Origin: Pseudarthrobacter enclensis
GTDB lineage: Bacteria; Actinomycetota; Actinomycetes; Actinomycetales; Micrococcaceae
Direction of reading: 5' to 3'
Assembly (NCBI RefSeq): GCF_001457025.1
Contig: NZ_KQ758599.1
Coordinates: forward strand, 868,001-932,000
DNA length: 64,000 nt
In this document: in pieces, positions 55,146 through 63,276 of the stretch
Layout of the letters: each line of letters begins with the position of its first letter
Position numbering within the stretch: position 1 is the stretch's first letter
The notes under the pieces: model-generated
The model's input: only the letters and a program-made list of their open reading frames with translations
Told to the model about the DNA's origin: nothing
The model's database searches: none
Made by a program: the position numbers and the translations under genes

Positions 55146-55865
55146 GTGTTCGGCATGTATTCCACCTCGGCGAATGTTTCCGAACGCCAGGCCGCCCCGC
55201 CGTCGCTGGCCATCTCCACCGTGATCTTTGCGCTGCGGCCCAGCGAATCGTCCGGACGGCCCACGCTGTGGCTCCCGCTGGTACGGCGCATCCGCGAGCC
55301 GTTCAAGGGGATGTGGGCGCTCCCGGGCGGCCCGCTCACCCACAGCGAATCGCTCCAGGACGCGGCCTCACGGAACCTTCGGGAAACCACCGGCCTGGCC
55401 CCCAGCTACCTTGAACAGCTCTACGCGTTCGGCGGCCTGCACCGTTCCCCCACGCAGCGGGTGGTGTCCATCGTGTACTGGGCCCTCGTCCAGCCCACGG
55501 AAGCGGCGCTCGCCGACGAATCCGAAAACGTGAAGTGGTTCCGGGCAGACCGGCTCGGCGACCTCGCCTTCGACCACAATGCCATCGTGGATTACGCCCT
55601 CTGGCGGCTCCGGAACAAGCTGGCCTACGGGTCCGTGGCGTACCACCTCCTGGGTGAGTACTTCACCCTGGCCCAGGTCCGCGAAGTCTATGAAGCCGTC
55701 CTGGACCGGCAGTTGGATCCCGCCAACTTCCGCCGCCAGCTCAAGGCCACCCCCGAAATCGAAGAAACCAACGAATTCCTCCAGGGCGGCAAGCACCGCC
55801 CGCCCCGCCTCTACCGCTTCACCGGCCGGCCCGGCCTCGACCCAGACAACAGGAGCACACCATGA
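55146..55865 (+). CDS. nrtR: NrtR: Nudix-related transcriptional regulator of NAD synthesis
   Basis: A 239-residue protein with an N-terminal Nudix-like domain (~residues 18-140) and a C-terminal winged HTH (~150-225: YFTLAQVREVYEAVLDRQLDPANFRRQL). The Nudix box is degenerate: it reads GPLTHSESLQDAASRNLRETTGL in two parts, with the REUxEExGU signature changed to RNLRETTGL, so it should bind ADP-ribose or NAD metabolites rather than hydrolyse them. GTG 55146 follows AAGGAAGG; ATG 55155 is an alternative. The stop overlaps nadA by 4 bases. Confidence 0.9.
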   Translation: MFGMYSTSANVSERQAAPPSLAISTVIFALRPSESSGRPTLWLPLVRRIREPFKGMWALPGGPLTHSESLQDAASRNLRETTGLAPSYLEQLYAFGGLHRSPTQRVVSIVYWALVQPTEAALADESENVKWFRADRLGDLAFDHNAIVDYALWRLRNKLAYGSVAYHLLGEYFTLAQVREVYEAVLDRQLDPANFRRQLKATPEIEETNEFLQGGKHRPPRLYRFTGRPGLDPDNRSTP

Positions 55866-57166
55866 GCAGCGTCAACACAGCCATCCAGCTGATCACGCGC
55901 GAACAGGCTGAAAAGGGCAGCGCCGCGCGCGGCAGCACCTGCAGCCCGGCCCTCGCCCAGGGCCCGTGGGACTACGACCTGGCAGAAGCCCTGGCAGGCA
56001 TCCCCGCCTACGGACCCGGAGCCTCCAGCGCCGACGTTGCCCCGGCCGCCACGCCCCGCCAGCGACAGCTGCCCGAGGAATACAAGCTGGCCACCGACGC
56101 CGAGCTCGCTGAACGCATCACCGCCGCCAAGGCCGCCCTGGGGGACCGGGCAGTCATCCTGGGCCACTTCTACCAGCGCGACGAGGTCATCCAATACGCT
56201 GACTTCGTGGGCGACTCCTTCCAGCTCGCCAACGCGGCCCTGACCCGGCCCGACGCCGAGGCCATCATCTTCTGCGGCGTCCACTTCATGGCCGAAACCG
56301 CCGACATCCTGTCCAGGCCGGAGCAGGCGGTCATCCTGCCCAACCTCGCCGCCGGCTGCTCGATGGCGGACATGGCCGACGCCGACTCGGTGGCCGAATG
56401 CTGGGAACAGCTGGAGGAGATCTTCGGCACCGAGCCCGACGCCGACGGCCGGGTTCCGGTCATTCCGGTCACCTACATGAACTCCTCGGCAGCCCTCAAG
56501 GCCTTCTGCGGGGAACACGGCGGAATCGTCTGCACCTCGTCCAACGCCAGGACCGTGCTCGAGTGGGCCTTCCAGCGGGCACAGCGGGTGCTGTTCTTCC
56601 CCGACCAGCACCTGGGCCGCAACACCGCCAAGGCCCTGGGCGTGCCGCTGGAGCGGATGCCCCTGTGGAACCCGCGAAAGGACCTGGGCGGCAACGACGA
56701 GCGGGCGCTTCAGGAATCCCGCGTCATCCTGTGGCACGGATTCTGCTCCGTCCACAAACGCTTCAGCGTGGCCCAGATCGAGCAGGCACGCGCCGAGCAC
56801 CCCGGCGTGCAGGTGATCGTGCACCCCGAGTGCCCCATGGAGGTGGTGGACGCCGCCGATTCCGCCGGTTCCACCGACTTCATCAAGAAGGCCATCGCGG
56901 CGGCCACCGAGCCCACCACCTTCGCCATCGGCACCGAGATCAACATGGTCAACAGGCTCGCGGCCGAGTACCCGCAGCACACCATCTTCTGCCTGGACCC
57001 GGTGATCTGCCCCTGCTCCACCATGTACAGGATCCACCCCGGCTACCTTGCCTGGGTCCTGGAGGAACTGGTGGCCGGGCGCGTCGTCAACCGCATCACG
57101 GTGGACGACGCGGTCCAGTCCAACGCCCGCACCGCACTTGAGCGCATGCTCGCCGCGAGGCCCTGA
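55862..57166 (+). CDS. nadA: Quinolinate synthase
   Basis: Condenses iminoaspartate with dihydroxyacetone phosphate to quinolinate using a [4Fe-4S] cluster. The 434-residue product has an N-terminal extension of ~70 residues before the catalytic core. Cluster-region cysteines are visible in FCGVHFMAET (Cys138), HGFCSVHKRF (Cys295) and CPCSTMYRIH (Cys383, Cys385), and HPECPMEVV is conserved. It overlaps nrtR by 4 bases and nadB by one base (TGATG), giving a tightly coupled operon. Confidence 0.96.
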   Translation: MSSVNTAIQLITREQAEKGSAARGSTCSPALAQGPWDYDLAEALAGIPAYGPGASSADVAPAATPRQRQLPEEYKLATDAELAERITAAKAALGDRAVILGHFYQRDEVIQYADFVGDSFQLANAALTRPDAEAIIFCGVHFMAETADILSRPEQAVILPNLAAGCSMADMADADSVAECWEQLEEIFGTEPDADGRVPVIPVTYMNSSAALKAFCGEHGGIVCTSSNARTVLEWAFQRAQRVLFFPDQHLGRNTAKALGVPLERMPLWNPRKDLGGNDERALQESRVILWHGFCSVHKRFSVAQIEQARAEHPGVQVIVHPECPMEVVDAADSAGSTDFIKKAIAAATEPTTFAIGTEINMVNRLAAEYPQHTIFCLDPVICPCSTMYRIHPGYLAWVLEELVAGRVVNRITVDDAVQSNARTALERMLAARP

Positions 57167-58908
57167 TGAACCGGCGGCTCGTCGTTGCCGGCAGCGGCAT
57201 CGCCGGACTGTACGCCGCACTTCTGGCCTCCGACATGGGGGCGGACGTGGTGCTGCTGACCAAGGGCAGCCTTGGCCAGAGCAACACCTGGTATGCCCAG
57301 GGCGGGATCTCGGCCGTGCTGGCTGACCCCGCGCCCGGCGACACCGTGGCCGCGCACATCCAGGACACCCTGCGCGCCGGTGCCGGACACTGCAACGAAG
57401 CCGCCGTCAGGGTGCTCTGCACCGAAGCCCGGCAGGACATTGCTGGGCTGCAGCGCTTCGGCGTTACCTTCGATACCGGGTACGACGGCGGTCCCGCCCT
57501 TGGGCTCGAAGCGGCCCACAGCGCGCCGCGCATCCTCCACGCCGGCGGCGACGCGACCGGTGCGCGGGTGGCGGAGGCCCTCATCCGCTCGGTCCTGGCG
57601 GCGGAAGCGGACGGGCGCCTCACCATCCTTGCCGGCGCCTGCGCCACCAGCCTGGTGCTCGACGGGCCCCGGGTGGCCGGCCTGGAGTACCTCCACGACG
57701 GCGCCACGTCCCGCCTTGACGGGGACGCCGTCCTCCTGGCCACCGGAGGAGCCGGTCAGCTCTTCGCCCAAACCACCAACCCCGCCGTCGCCACCGCCGA
57801 TGGGCTGGCGCTCGCCGTCCGCGCCGGAGCGGCCGTGGCGGACCTGGAGTTCTTCCAGTTCCACCCCACCTGCCTCGCCGGGACGGAGGCCGCCAGGCTC
57901 GACGGGCCACTCCTGATTTCCGAAGCCGTCCGCGGCGAAGGCGCCATCCTGGTCGACGCCGGCGGCCGGCGCTTCATGAAGGCCTACCACCCGGACGCCG
58001 AACTGGCACCGCGCGACGTCGTCTCCCGCAGCATCGCGCTGCACCTGGCCAAGCTCGGCAATCCCGCCGGGCACGTCTACCTCGATGCCCGGCCCATCGA
58101 GAAAGTGCACGGTCCCGGCTTCCTCCGCAGGCGTTTCCCCACCATCACCGACGCCACGCTCGCCGCCGGCATCGACTGGACCGCCGGCCTGGTCCCGGTG
58201 GCCCCCGCCGCCCACTACTGGATGGGCGGCGTCGCCACCGGCCTCTCCGGCCGGACCAGCGTCCCCGGCCTCTACGCCGCCGGCGAAGTGGCCTGCACCG
58301 GCGTCCACGGCGCCAACCGGCTGGCCAGCAACTCCCTCCTCGAAGGGCTCGTCTTTGGCCGCCGCGCTGTTGAAGACTTCCTCTCCGGTGAGCCGGGCTG
58401 GGTGCCTTCTCGGGGCACCAATGCTCCGCATGCTAGCTCGGCCGCTGGCGGCCTCCCTTTGACGCATGCTTCCGCATCGGTGCCCCGAGAAGCTGAGTGC
58501 GCGGTGACCGTCTCTGCTGTATTAGAAGGCGCGCCGCGCGAACCGGAGGCGCCGCGCGGGAGTCGGCTGGTCAGCTTCGGCGGGGGCGTAGGTGGGGGTC
58601 CGGATACTCCCTTTTCGCGGGGGGCTCTTCGGTCGTTGATGACTGCCAAGGCCGGTGTGCTGCGGTCGGGTGGACTGTTGTGTGAGGCGGGCCGGACGCT
58701 GGACCGCTGGGCCGCCGTCGTGCGTCCCGGTGCTGTGCCCGCCGGAGGCGACCCGGCCGCGCACGAGGACCGCAACCTCCTTTTGGCCGCGCAGCTCCTG
58801 GTGGCCGCGGCACTGCACCGGCGCGGTTCCCTCGGTGCCCACCACCGCAGCGATGAACCCGTCGAAACCCTTCCCCTTCCGCCGAAAGCGAGCGTCTCCC
58901 ATGACTGA
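57166..58908 (+). CDS. nadB: L-aspartate oxidase with palindromic insertion
   Basis: FAD enzyme oxidising L-aspartate to iminoaspartate, which NadA consumes. The 580-residue product shows the dinucleotide fold VAGSGIAGLYAALLA, the active loop LLTKGSLGQSNTWYAQGGIS, QFHPTCLAG and GVHGANRLASNSLLEGLVFGRRA. It is ~40-50 residues longer than usual because of a low-complexity stretch (about residues 411-480, Pro/Ala/Gly-rich) between the FAD domain and the C-terminal helical domain; the DNA there carries an 87-base imperfect palindrome. The frame is intact and the core motifs are unaffected. Confidence 0.95.
   Translation: MNRRLVVAGSGIAGLYAALLASDMGADVVLLTKGSLGQSNTWYAQGGISAVLADPAPGDTVAAHIQDTLRAGAGHCNEAAVRVLCTEARQDIAGLQRFGVTFDTGYDGGPALGLEAAHSAPRILHAGGDATGARVAEALIRSVLAAEADGRLTILAGACATSLVLDGPRVAGLEYLHDGATSRLDGDAVLLATGGAGQLFAQTTNPAVATADGLALAVRAGAAVADLEFFQFHPTCLAGTEAARLDGPLLISEAVRGEGAILVDAGGRRFMKAYHPDAELAPRDVVSRSIALHLAKLGNPAGHVYLDARPIEKVHGPGFLRRRFPTITDATLAAGIDWTAGLVPVAPAAHYWMGGVATGLSGRTSVPGLYAAGEVACTGVHGANRLASNSLLEGLVFGRRAVEDFLSGEPGWVPSRGTNAPHASSAAGGLPLTHASASVPREAECAVTVSAVLEGAPREPEAPRGSRLVSFGGGVGGGPDTPFSRGALRSLMTAKAGVLRSGGLLCEAGRTLDRWAAVVRPGAVPAGGDPAAHEDRNLLLAAQLLVAAALHRRGSLGAHHRSDEPVETLPLPPKASVSHD
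58406..58492. repeat. In-frame palindromic insertion inside nadB
   Basis: Outer arms CTTCTCGGGGCACC (58406-58419) and GGTGCCCCGAGAAG (58479-58492) are perfect 14-bp complements; inner segments ATGCTCCGCATGC (58421-58433) and GCATGCTTCCGCAT (58464-58477) pair with one bulge. About 150 further bases to ~58640 are low-complexity coding, including GCGCCGCGCG twice. Resembles a coding palindromic element. Confidence 0.7.
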
Positions 58909-59824
58909 CCCTGCCGTCATCGACCAGGTCCGTACCCGGCCGGCCCCCGGTACCCTTCCGGCAGCCCCCGTCCGGGATATCCTCGAGCGTGCCTTCGCCG
59001 AGGATGCTCCCGCCGGGGACATCACCTCGCAGGTCCTCATCCCGGCCGATGCCCGGGCCACTGCGGTCCTCAACGCCCGCGTTTCCGGCATCTTCAGCGG
59101 CGCCACCGTCTTCCGGGACGCCATGCAGCTCGTGGACCCCGCCACGGACGTGGAGCTCCTGGTGCAGGACGGGGAGGCGTTCGACGCCGGCACGCACCTG
59201 GCGCGGGTCAGCGGACCGGCACGCTCGGTGCTGCTGGCCGAACGCGTGGCGCTGAACCTGGTCCAGCGGATGTCTGCGATCGCCACCACGACCGCCGGCT
59301 TCGTGCGGCTCACCGAAGGCACCCGTGCACGGATTGCCGACACCCGGAAAACCACTCCCGGCCTGCGGATCCTGGAACGTTTCGCCGTGCGCTGCGGCGG
59401 GGGAGCCAACCACCGCTACAGCCTCTCCGACGCTGTGCTGGCCAAGGACAACCACCTGGCCGTCATCACCGGCGGCGACTCCGCCAAGCTCACGGACCTC
59501 CTGCTGGCAGCCAAGGCCCAGCTGGGTCACACCACGCACTTCGAAGTGGAGGTGGACCGCATGGACCAGATCGAGCCCGTGTTGGCCGCCGGGGTGGACA
59601 CCATCATGCTTGACAATTTCAGCCTGGACGAGCTGAAGGCCGGGGTGGCCCTGGTTGCCGGACGTGCGCAGGTGGAGGCCAGCGGCAACGTGAACGCCGG
59701 CACCGTCGCCGCCATCGCCGCCACCGGCGTGGATGTCATCTCCGTCGGAGCCCTTACCCACACCGTAGCGGCGCTGGACCTCGGGCTGGACGTGGAACTG
59801 AGCATGGACCCGGGCATCGGGTGA
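58901..59824 (+). CDS. nadC: Nicotinate-nucleotide diphosphorylase (carboxylating)
   Basis: Converts quinolinate and PRPP to nicotinate mononucleotide, the last step of this operon. The 307-residue product contains EDAPAGDITSQVLIPAD, LNLVQRMSAIATTTAG, ARIADTRKTTPGLRILE and CGGGANHRYSLSDAVLAKDN, followed by VEVDRMDQIEP and MLDNFSLDEL. It starts inside nadB (8-base overlap) at ATG 58901; the open frame further upstream is a shadow in nadB. Confidence 0.96.
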   Translation: MTDPAVIDQVRTRPAPGTLPAAPVRDILERAFAEDAPAGDITSQVLIPADARATAVLNARVSGIFSGATVFRDAMQLVDPATDVELLVQDGEAFDAGTHLARVSGPARSVLLAERVALNLVQRMSAIATTTAGFVRLTEGTRARIADTRKTTPGLRILERFAVRCGGGANHRYSLSDAVLAKDNHLAVITGGDSAKLTDLLLAAKAQLGHTTHFEVEVDRMDQIEPVLAAGVDTIMLDNFSLDELKAGVALVAGRAQVEASGNVNAGTVAAIAATGVDVISVGALTHTVAALDLGLDVELSMDPGIG

Positions 59825-59828
59825 CCCT

Positions 59829-60986
59829 GTGATCTTCCTGGACGCCGCAGCCACCACCCCCGTCCGCCGGGAAGTGCTGGAAGCCATGTGGCCCTTCCTG
59901 ACCGGCGACTTCGGCAACCCCTCCAGCCACCACACGCTGGGGGAATCAGCAGCGACCGCGCTCGCTGACGCCCGGTCCTCCGTGGCCGGGTCCCTCGGCT
60001 GCCGGCCGGGCGAGGTCATCTTCACCTCCGGCGGCACCGAAGCTGACAACCTTGCCGTCAAGGGCATCGCACTTGCCCGGCAGGCCGCGGACCCGTCCCG
60101 GAACCGGGTGGTGATCTCCGCCGTCGAACATCCCGCCGTCGAGGAATCCGCGCGGTACCTCGAACGCTTCCACGGTTTCACGGTTGATGTGGTGCCCGTG
60201 GACGGGCAAGGACTCGTGACGCCCCAGGCACTGCGCAGCCTGCTGCGTCCGGAGACAGCCCTGGTCAGCATCATGTACGCCAACAACGAGGTGGGCACGT
60301 TGCAGTCCATCGCGGACCTTGCGGCGGCTGCGGCCGGACTCGGCATCCCCTTCCACACTGATGCCGTCCAGGCAGCGGGCTGGCTTCCGCTCGACACCGC
60401 CGCCCTGGGAGTGGACGCCCTGAGCCTGTCCGGACATAAGCTTGGCGCACCGAAAGGCTGCGGCGTGCTGTACGTGAAGGGCCGGACCCGCCTGGAACCG
60501 CTCCTTCACGGCGGCGGCCAGGAGCGCGGCCGCCGGTCGGGCACGGAAAACGTGGCCGGAGCCGTGGGCCTGGCAGCGGCCCTGGCCCTGGCCGCGGCAT
60601 CGCAGCGGGAACAGGCCGCACGGGTCACCGCCCTCCGGGACACTTTCATCCGCGCCGTCCTTGCCGGAGTGCCCAACGCGGTCCTGACCGGCCACCCCGA
60701 ACAGCGGCTGCCTTCCGTGGCTTCCTTCTGCTTCCCCGGCACCAGCGGCGAGTCAGTGCTCCTGGAACTCGAGCGCCAGGGCGTGGTGTGCTCCAGCGGA
60801 TCCGCCTGCGCCGCAGGGTCGGATGAACCGTCCGCCGTGCTGACGGCGATGGGCATTCCCCGGGAAGTGGCACAAACGGCGGTCCGCTTCAGCTTCAGCC
60901 CCACCGTGACAGCCGGTGAACTTGACGCCGCAGGCCGCGCCGTGGCCGCGGCGGTGGCGGGTGTCCGGTCGCTGGGCGCCGGCTGA
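59829..60986 (+). CDS. Cysteine desulfurase (NifS/IscS-like) of the nad operon
   Basis: A PLP-dependent aminotransferase-fold enzyme of 385 residues that removes sulfur from cysteine as a persulfide. The N-terminal FLDAAATTPVRREVLEAM, the PLP lysine 204 in SLSGHKLGAPKG and the active Cys327 in VCSSGSACAAGSDEPSA are present. The GTG start is 4 bases after nadC. Its place as last gene of the nrtR-nadABC operon suggests it supplies sulfur for the NadA [4Fe-4S] cluster, as nifS does beside nad genes elsewhere. Confidence 0.93.
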   Translation: MIFLDAAATTPVRREVLEAMWPFLTGDFGNPSSHHTLGESAATALADARSSVAGSLGCRPGEVIFTSGGTEADNLAVKGIALARQAADPSRNRVVISAVEHPAVEESARYLERFHGFTVDVVPVDGQGLVTPQALRSLLRPETALVSIMYANNEVGTLQSIADLAAAAAGLGIPFHTDAVQAAGWLPLDTAALGVDALSLSGHKLGAPKGCGVLYVKGRTRLEPLLHGGGQERGRRSGTENVAGAVGLAAALALAAASQREQAARVTALRDTFIRAVLAGVPNAVLTGHPEQRLPSVASFCFPGTSGESVLLELERQGVVCSSGSACAAGSDEPSAVLTAMGIPREVAQTAVRFSFSPTVTAGELDAAGRAVAAAVAGVRSLGAG

Positions 60987-60997
60987 CCCGGCCGGAA

Positions 60998-61489
60998 TTA
61001 CCGGTGCCGCGCCCTCCGGAAGATCCAGTGCCGGAGCATCGTGAAGCGGACAGCGGTGGCCAGGAAACCGGACAACGTGGTGGTCAGGAGCTCGTCCGCC
61101 ACGGTGGCGCCGGGGTTGATCCAGTGCAGGACGCCCAGGCTGCCGCCGGTGATGACCAGCGCCACCAGGATGACCACCACACCGTTCAGGTGGTCCCTGA
61201 TCCGTCGTTGCCCGCCGCTGATCTTGAACGTCAGGCGGCGGTTCAGCGCAGTGTTCAGCAAGGAGGTCAGGACCAGGGCCACCGCGTTGGCCGGTTGCGG
61301 GCCAATCCAGGGACGCAAGAGGGCGTAAAGCGCCAGGGACGCTGCGGTGCAGATGACGCCCACCCCGGTGAACCGCACGAGCTGCCGGACCACGGGATAG
61401 CGGAAGATCCCCCGGCGCCGGAGCGTGGCAGGACGCCGCTGATCCTGCGGCGTCGCTGTTGCGGCAGGCGCTGCGGTGGTGGAGTCCAT
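60998..61489 (-). CDS. GtrA-family membrane protein
   Basis: A 163-residue protein with four predicted transmembrane helices after a ~35-residue basic N-terminus. VRQLVRFTGVGVICTAAS, NAVALVLTSLLNTALNRRLTF and the terminal FLATAVRFTMLRHWIF match the GtrA family, which flips polyprenol-linked sugars or helps glycan decoration. The ATG at 61489 has AGGGTGG just upstream; the frame extends to 61507. It converges on the cysteine desulfurase gene with 11 bases between stops. Confidence 0.88.
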   Translation of the reverse strand: MDSTTAAPAATATPQDQRRPATLRRRGIFRYPVVRQLVRFTGVGVICTAASLALYALLRPWIGPQPANAVALVLTSLLNTALNRRLTFKISGGQRRIRDHLNGVVVILVALVITGGSLGVLHWINPGATVADELLTTTLSGFLATAVRFTMLRHWIFRRARHR

Positions 61490-61563
61490 CCGTCCACCCT
61501 GCCACACCCGGCCCGTGCCGCTGGACCGGGGACCGGCGCGGCGCCGCTTTCATGCCCTCCGGA

Positions 61564-62241
61564 TCAGTACAGTTCGCCCGCCGGAATGTCCACGGCCAGC
61601 CGGTTGGAGGGGCCGGGCAGGGGGCACGCCCACGCATCGTTGTAGGCGCAGGACGGGTTGTAGGCAAAGTTGAAGTCAAGGACAAAAGTGGCGTCCGGGC
61701 CGGATCCGTTCACGCCATGGAAGGCGCCCTTGATGGTGTCCAGCAGGTACCGGCCCGCTCCGTAGGTGCCGCCGGGCGTGCCGGCGGTCGCATCCCTGAA
61801 CGGCACGAAGATGCCGCCGCCGTAGCCCTGCAGCTTCCAGACGGCCAGCTGTCCCATCTCGGGCAGGTCGAAGGTGCCCAGCCGCACGAAGTTGACCACG
61901 CCGTCCGTGCCCGTTTCCACGCTCATCTCCCGGCCCGCGCCTTCCTTGGTGAGCGGGACGTGGAACCGGTAAATGGGGTCGTAGTCGGCAGTTTTCAGTC
62001 CGGAGAACTGCGCCTTGGCCGCAGGTGTCAACGCGGACGCCGGGTGTGTTGCGAACATCAGGTCCCGCTGGTGGCGCCAGTATGAATGCGCTTCCGCAGG
62101 GCTGTCCGCAGCTATCCTGCGCACGGTGTCGTAGAGGGCGAACGTCCGCAGCCTCCAGTCGGCGATGTCCAGCGCGGACATTCCCACCACATTGTCCTGG
62201 TCCGTGTTGCCCTGGTTGGTCTCCTGCTGTCCGTGCGCCAT
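61564..62241 (-). CDS. DUF1684 protein
   Basis: A 225-residue cytoplasmic-looking protein of the DUF1684 family. Diagnostic segments are WRHQRDLMFATHPASALT, LKTADYDPIYRFHVPL, GGIFVPFRDATAGTPGGTYGAGRYLLD and the C-terminal FVLDFNFAYNPSCAYNDAWACPLPGPSNRL, which carries two family-conserved cysteines. Function unestablished. The ATG at 62241 is supported by TAGGCT 6 bases upstream. Confidence 0.9.
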   Translation of the reverse strand: MAHGQQETNQGNTDQDNVVGMSALDIADWRLRTFALYDTVRRIAADSPAEAHSYWRHQRDLMFATHPASALTPAAKAQFSGLKTADYDPIYRFHVPLTKEGAGREMSVETGTDGVVNFVRLGTFDLPEMGQLAVWKLQGYGGGIFVPFRDATAGTPGGTYGAGRYLLDTIKGAFHGVNGSGPDATFVLDFNFAYNPSCAYNDAWACPLPGPSNRLAVDIPAGELY

Positions 62242-62247
62242 AGCTTC

Positions 62248-62253
62248 AGCCTA
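62248..62253 (-). promoter_or_regulatory. -10 box of DUF1684 gene, predicted leaderless
   Basis: TAGGCT on the minus strand, 6 bases before ATG 62241. Confidence 0.5.
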
Positions 62254-62381
62254 GCCGCACCCGTCGGCCGTCACGGCGGAACGTCCGACGGCGGCACGGC
62301 GGCTTTCGCGGGCAGGGCAACTGGGTGCGGGCCACCCCGGAAACGCCCCGCCGGCTGACCGGCCGGTGCGGGCCACGGCGC

Positions 62382-62387
62382 TACGCT
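62382..62387 (+). promoter_or_regulatory. -10 box of lipoprotein gene, predicted leaderless
   Basis: TACGCT ends 6 bases before ATG 62394. Confidence 0.5.
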
Positions 62388-62393
62388 TGCTGC

Positions 62394-63206
62394 ATGGACA
62401 GGCAGGCAGGCGTGGGGAAGGGCAGTGCACGTGGCCGGATTGCGGCCCCGCTGGCGGTGGCCGCCGTGCTCCTTGCCGGCTGCAGCAGCCCGCAGTCCGG
62501 CGGAGCCGGATGGACGGCCCAGGCCGGACCGTCAACCTCCCCGCCCGCCGGTGGCACGGACGGGGCGGTTCCCTCCAACGGGGCGCCCGCGTCCGGTTCG
62601 CCGCCGGCCGTGGCGTCGACGGCAGCCACGGCCGCCACCTGGAAGACGTTCTCGGACCCGGCCAGGACCGTGAGCTTCGACCTTCCCCAGGACTGGGTGG
62701 CCCAGTCCGTCCAGCCCGACGCCGGAACCCTCCCGGGCGCACTGAAAATTGACGTCAAGAAGCCCGACGGCACCTTCATGGCCGCGCTGCGGACCGGACT
62801 TCCGCCGTCGTCCGCCGACTGCCCGGACGGCTCCCGGCGGCCCTACACCGTGATCAGCAGCGTTCCCGCGGACATGGCTGCGGGACAGGTGGCGGGCACC
62901 ATCCCGCCCCGCGTCGTGTTCCGGGTGATCCAGGGCTACCGGTTCTTCGGCTCCTACGGACTCACGAATGTGGTGGGCGGAGCGGACAACCAGGCCTGCG
63001 TCCTCCGCAACATCCTTCGGGGACCCGAGGGCAAGGGCGACGTGTCGTTCGGGGACGTGGTGGACCTGAGGGCCTTCGCCCCGGACGAGAAAGTCGCTCC
63101 GGCCAAAGCCTTTGACACCCTGGGGGACGCAGCGGCGTATGCCGGCGACGGGGCGGACTTTGCCAATGTCCAGCGGATGCTAATGTCACTGGAGATCAAA
63201 AACTAG
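62394..63206 (+). CDS. Predicted lipoprotein of unknown function
   Basis: A 270-residue exported lipoprotein. The signal peptide (residues ~15-30) ends in the lipobox VLLAGCSS, so Cys31 would be acylated and the protein anchored outside the membrane. A Pro/Ala/Ser/Gly-rich linker to about residue 80 precedes a folded domain with KTFSDPARTVSFDLPQDWVA, which resembles the N-terminal strand of PsbP/DUF-type surface lipoproteins. Two Cys pairs may form disulfides. Function unknown. ATG 62394 is supported by TACGCT upstream. Confidence 0.8.
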   Translation: MDRQAGVGKGSARGRIAAPLAVAAVLLAGCSSPQSGGAGWTAQAGPSTSPPAGGTDGAVPSNGAPASGSPPAVASTAATAATWKTFSDPARTVSFDLPQDWVAQSVQPDAGTLPGALKIDVKKPDGTFMAALRTGLPPSSADCPDGSRRPYTVISSVPADMAAGQVAGTIPPRVVFRVIQGYRFFGSYGLTNVVGGADNQACVLRNILRGPEGKGDVSFGDVVDLRAFAPDEKVAPAKAFDTLGDAAAYAGDGADFANVQRMLMSLEIKN

Positions 63207-63276
63207 TCCCGCTGCCCGCCCCCACAGGGTGCTGGGGCGCGGCACTGCTTTCCGACGCCGACACCCCCGGAGATTC

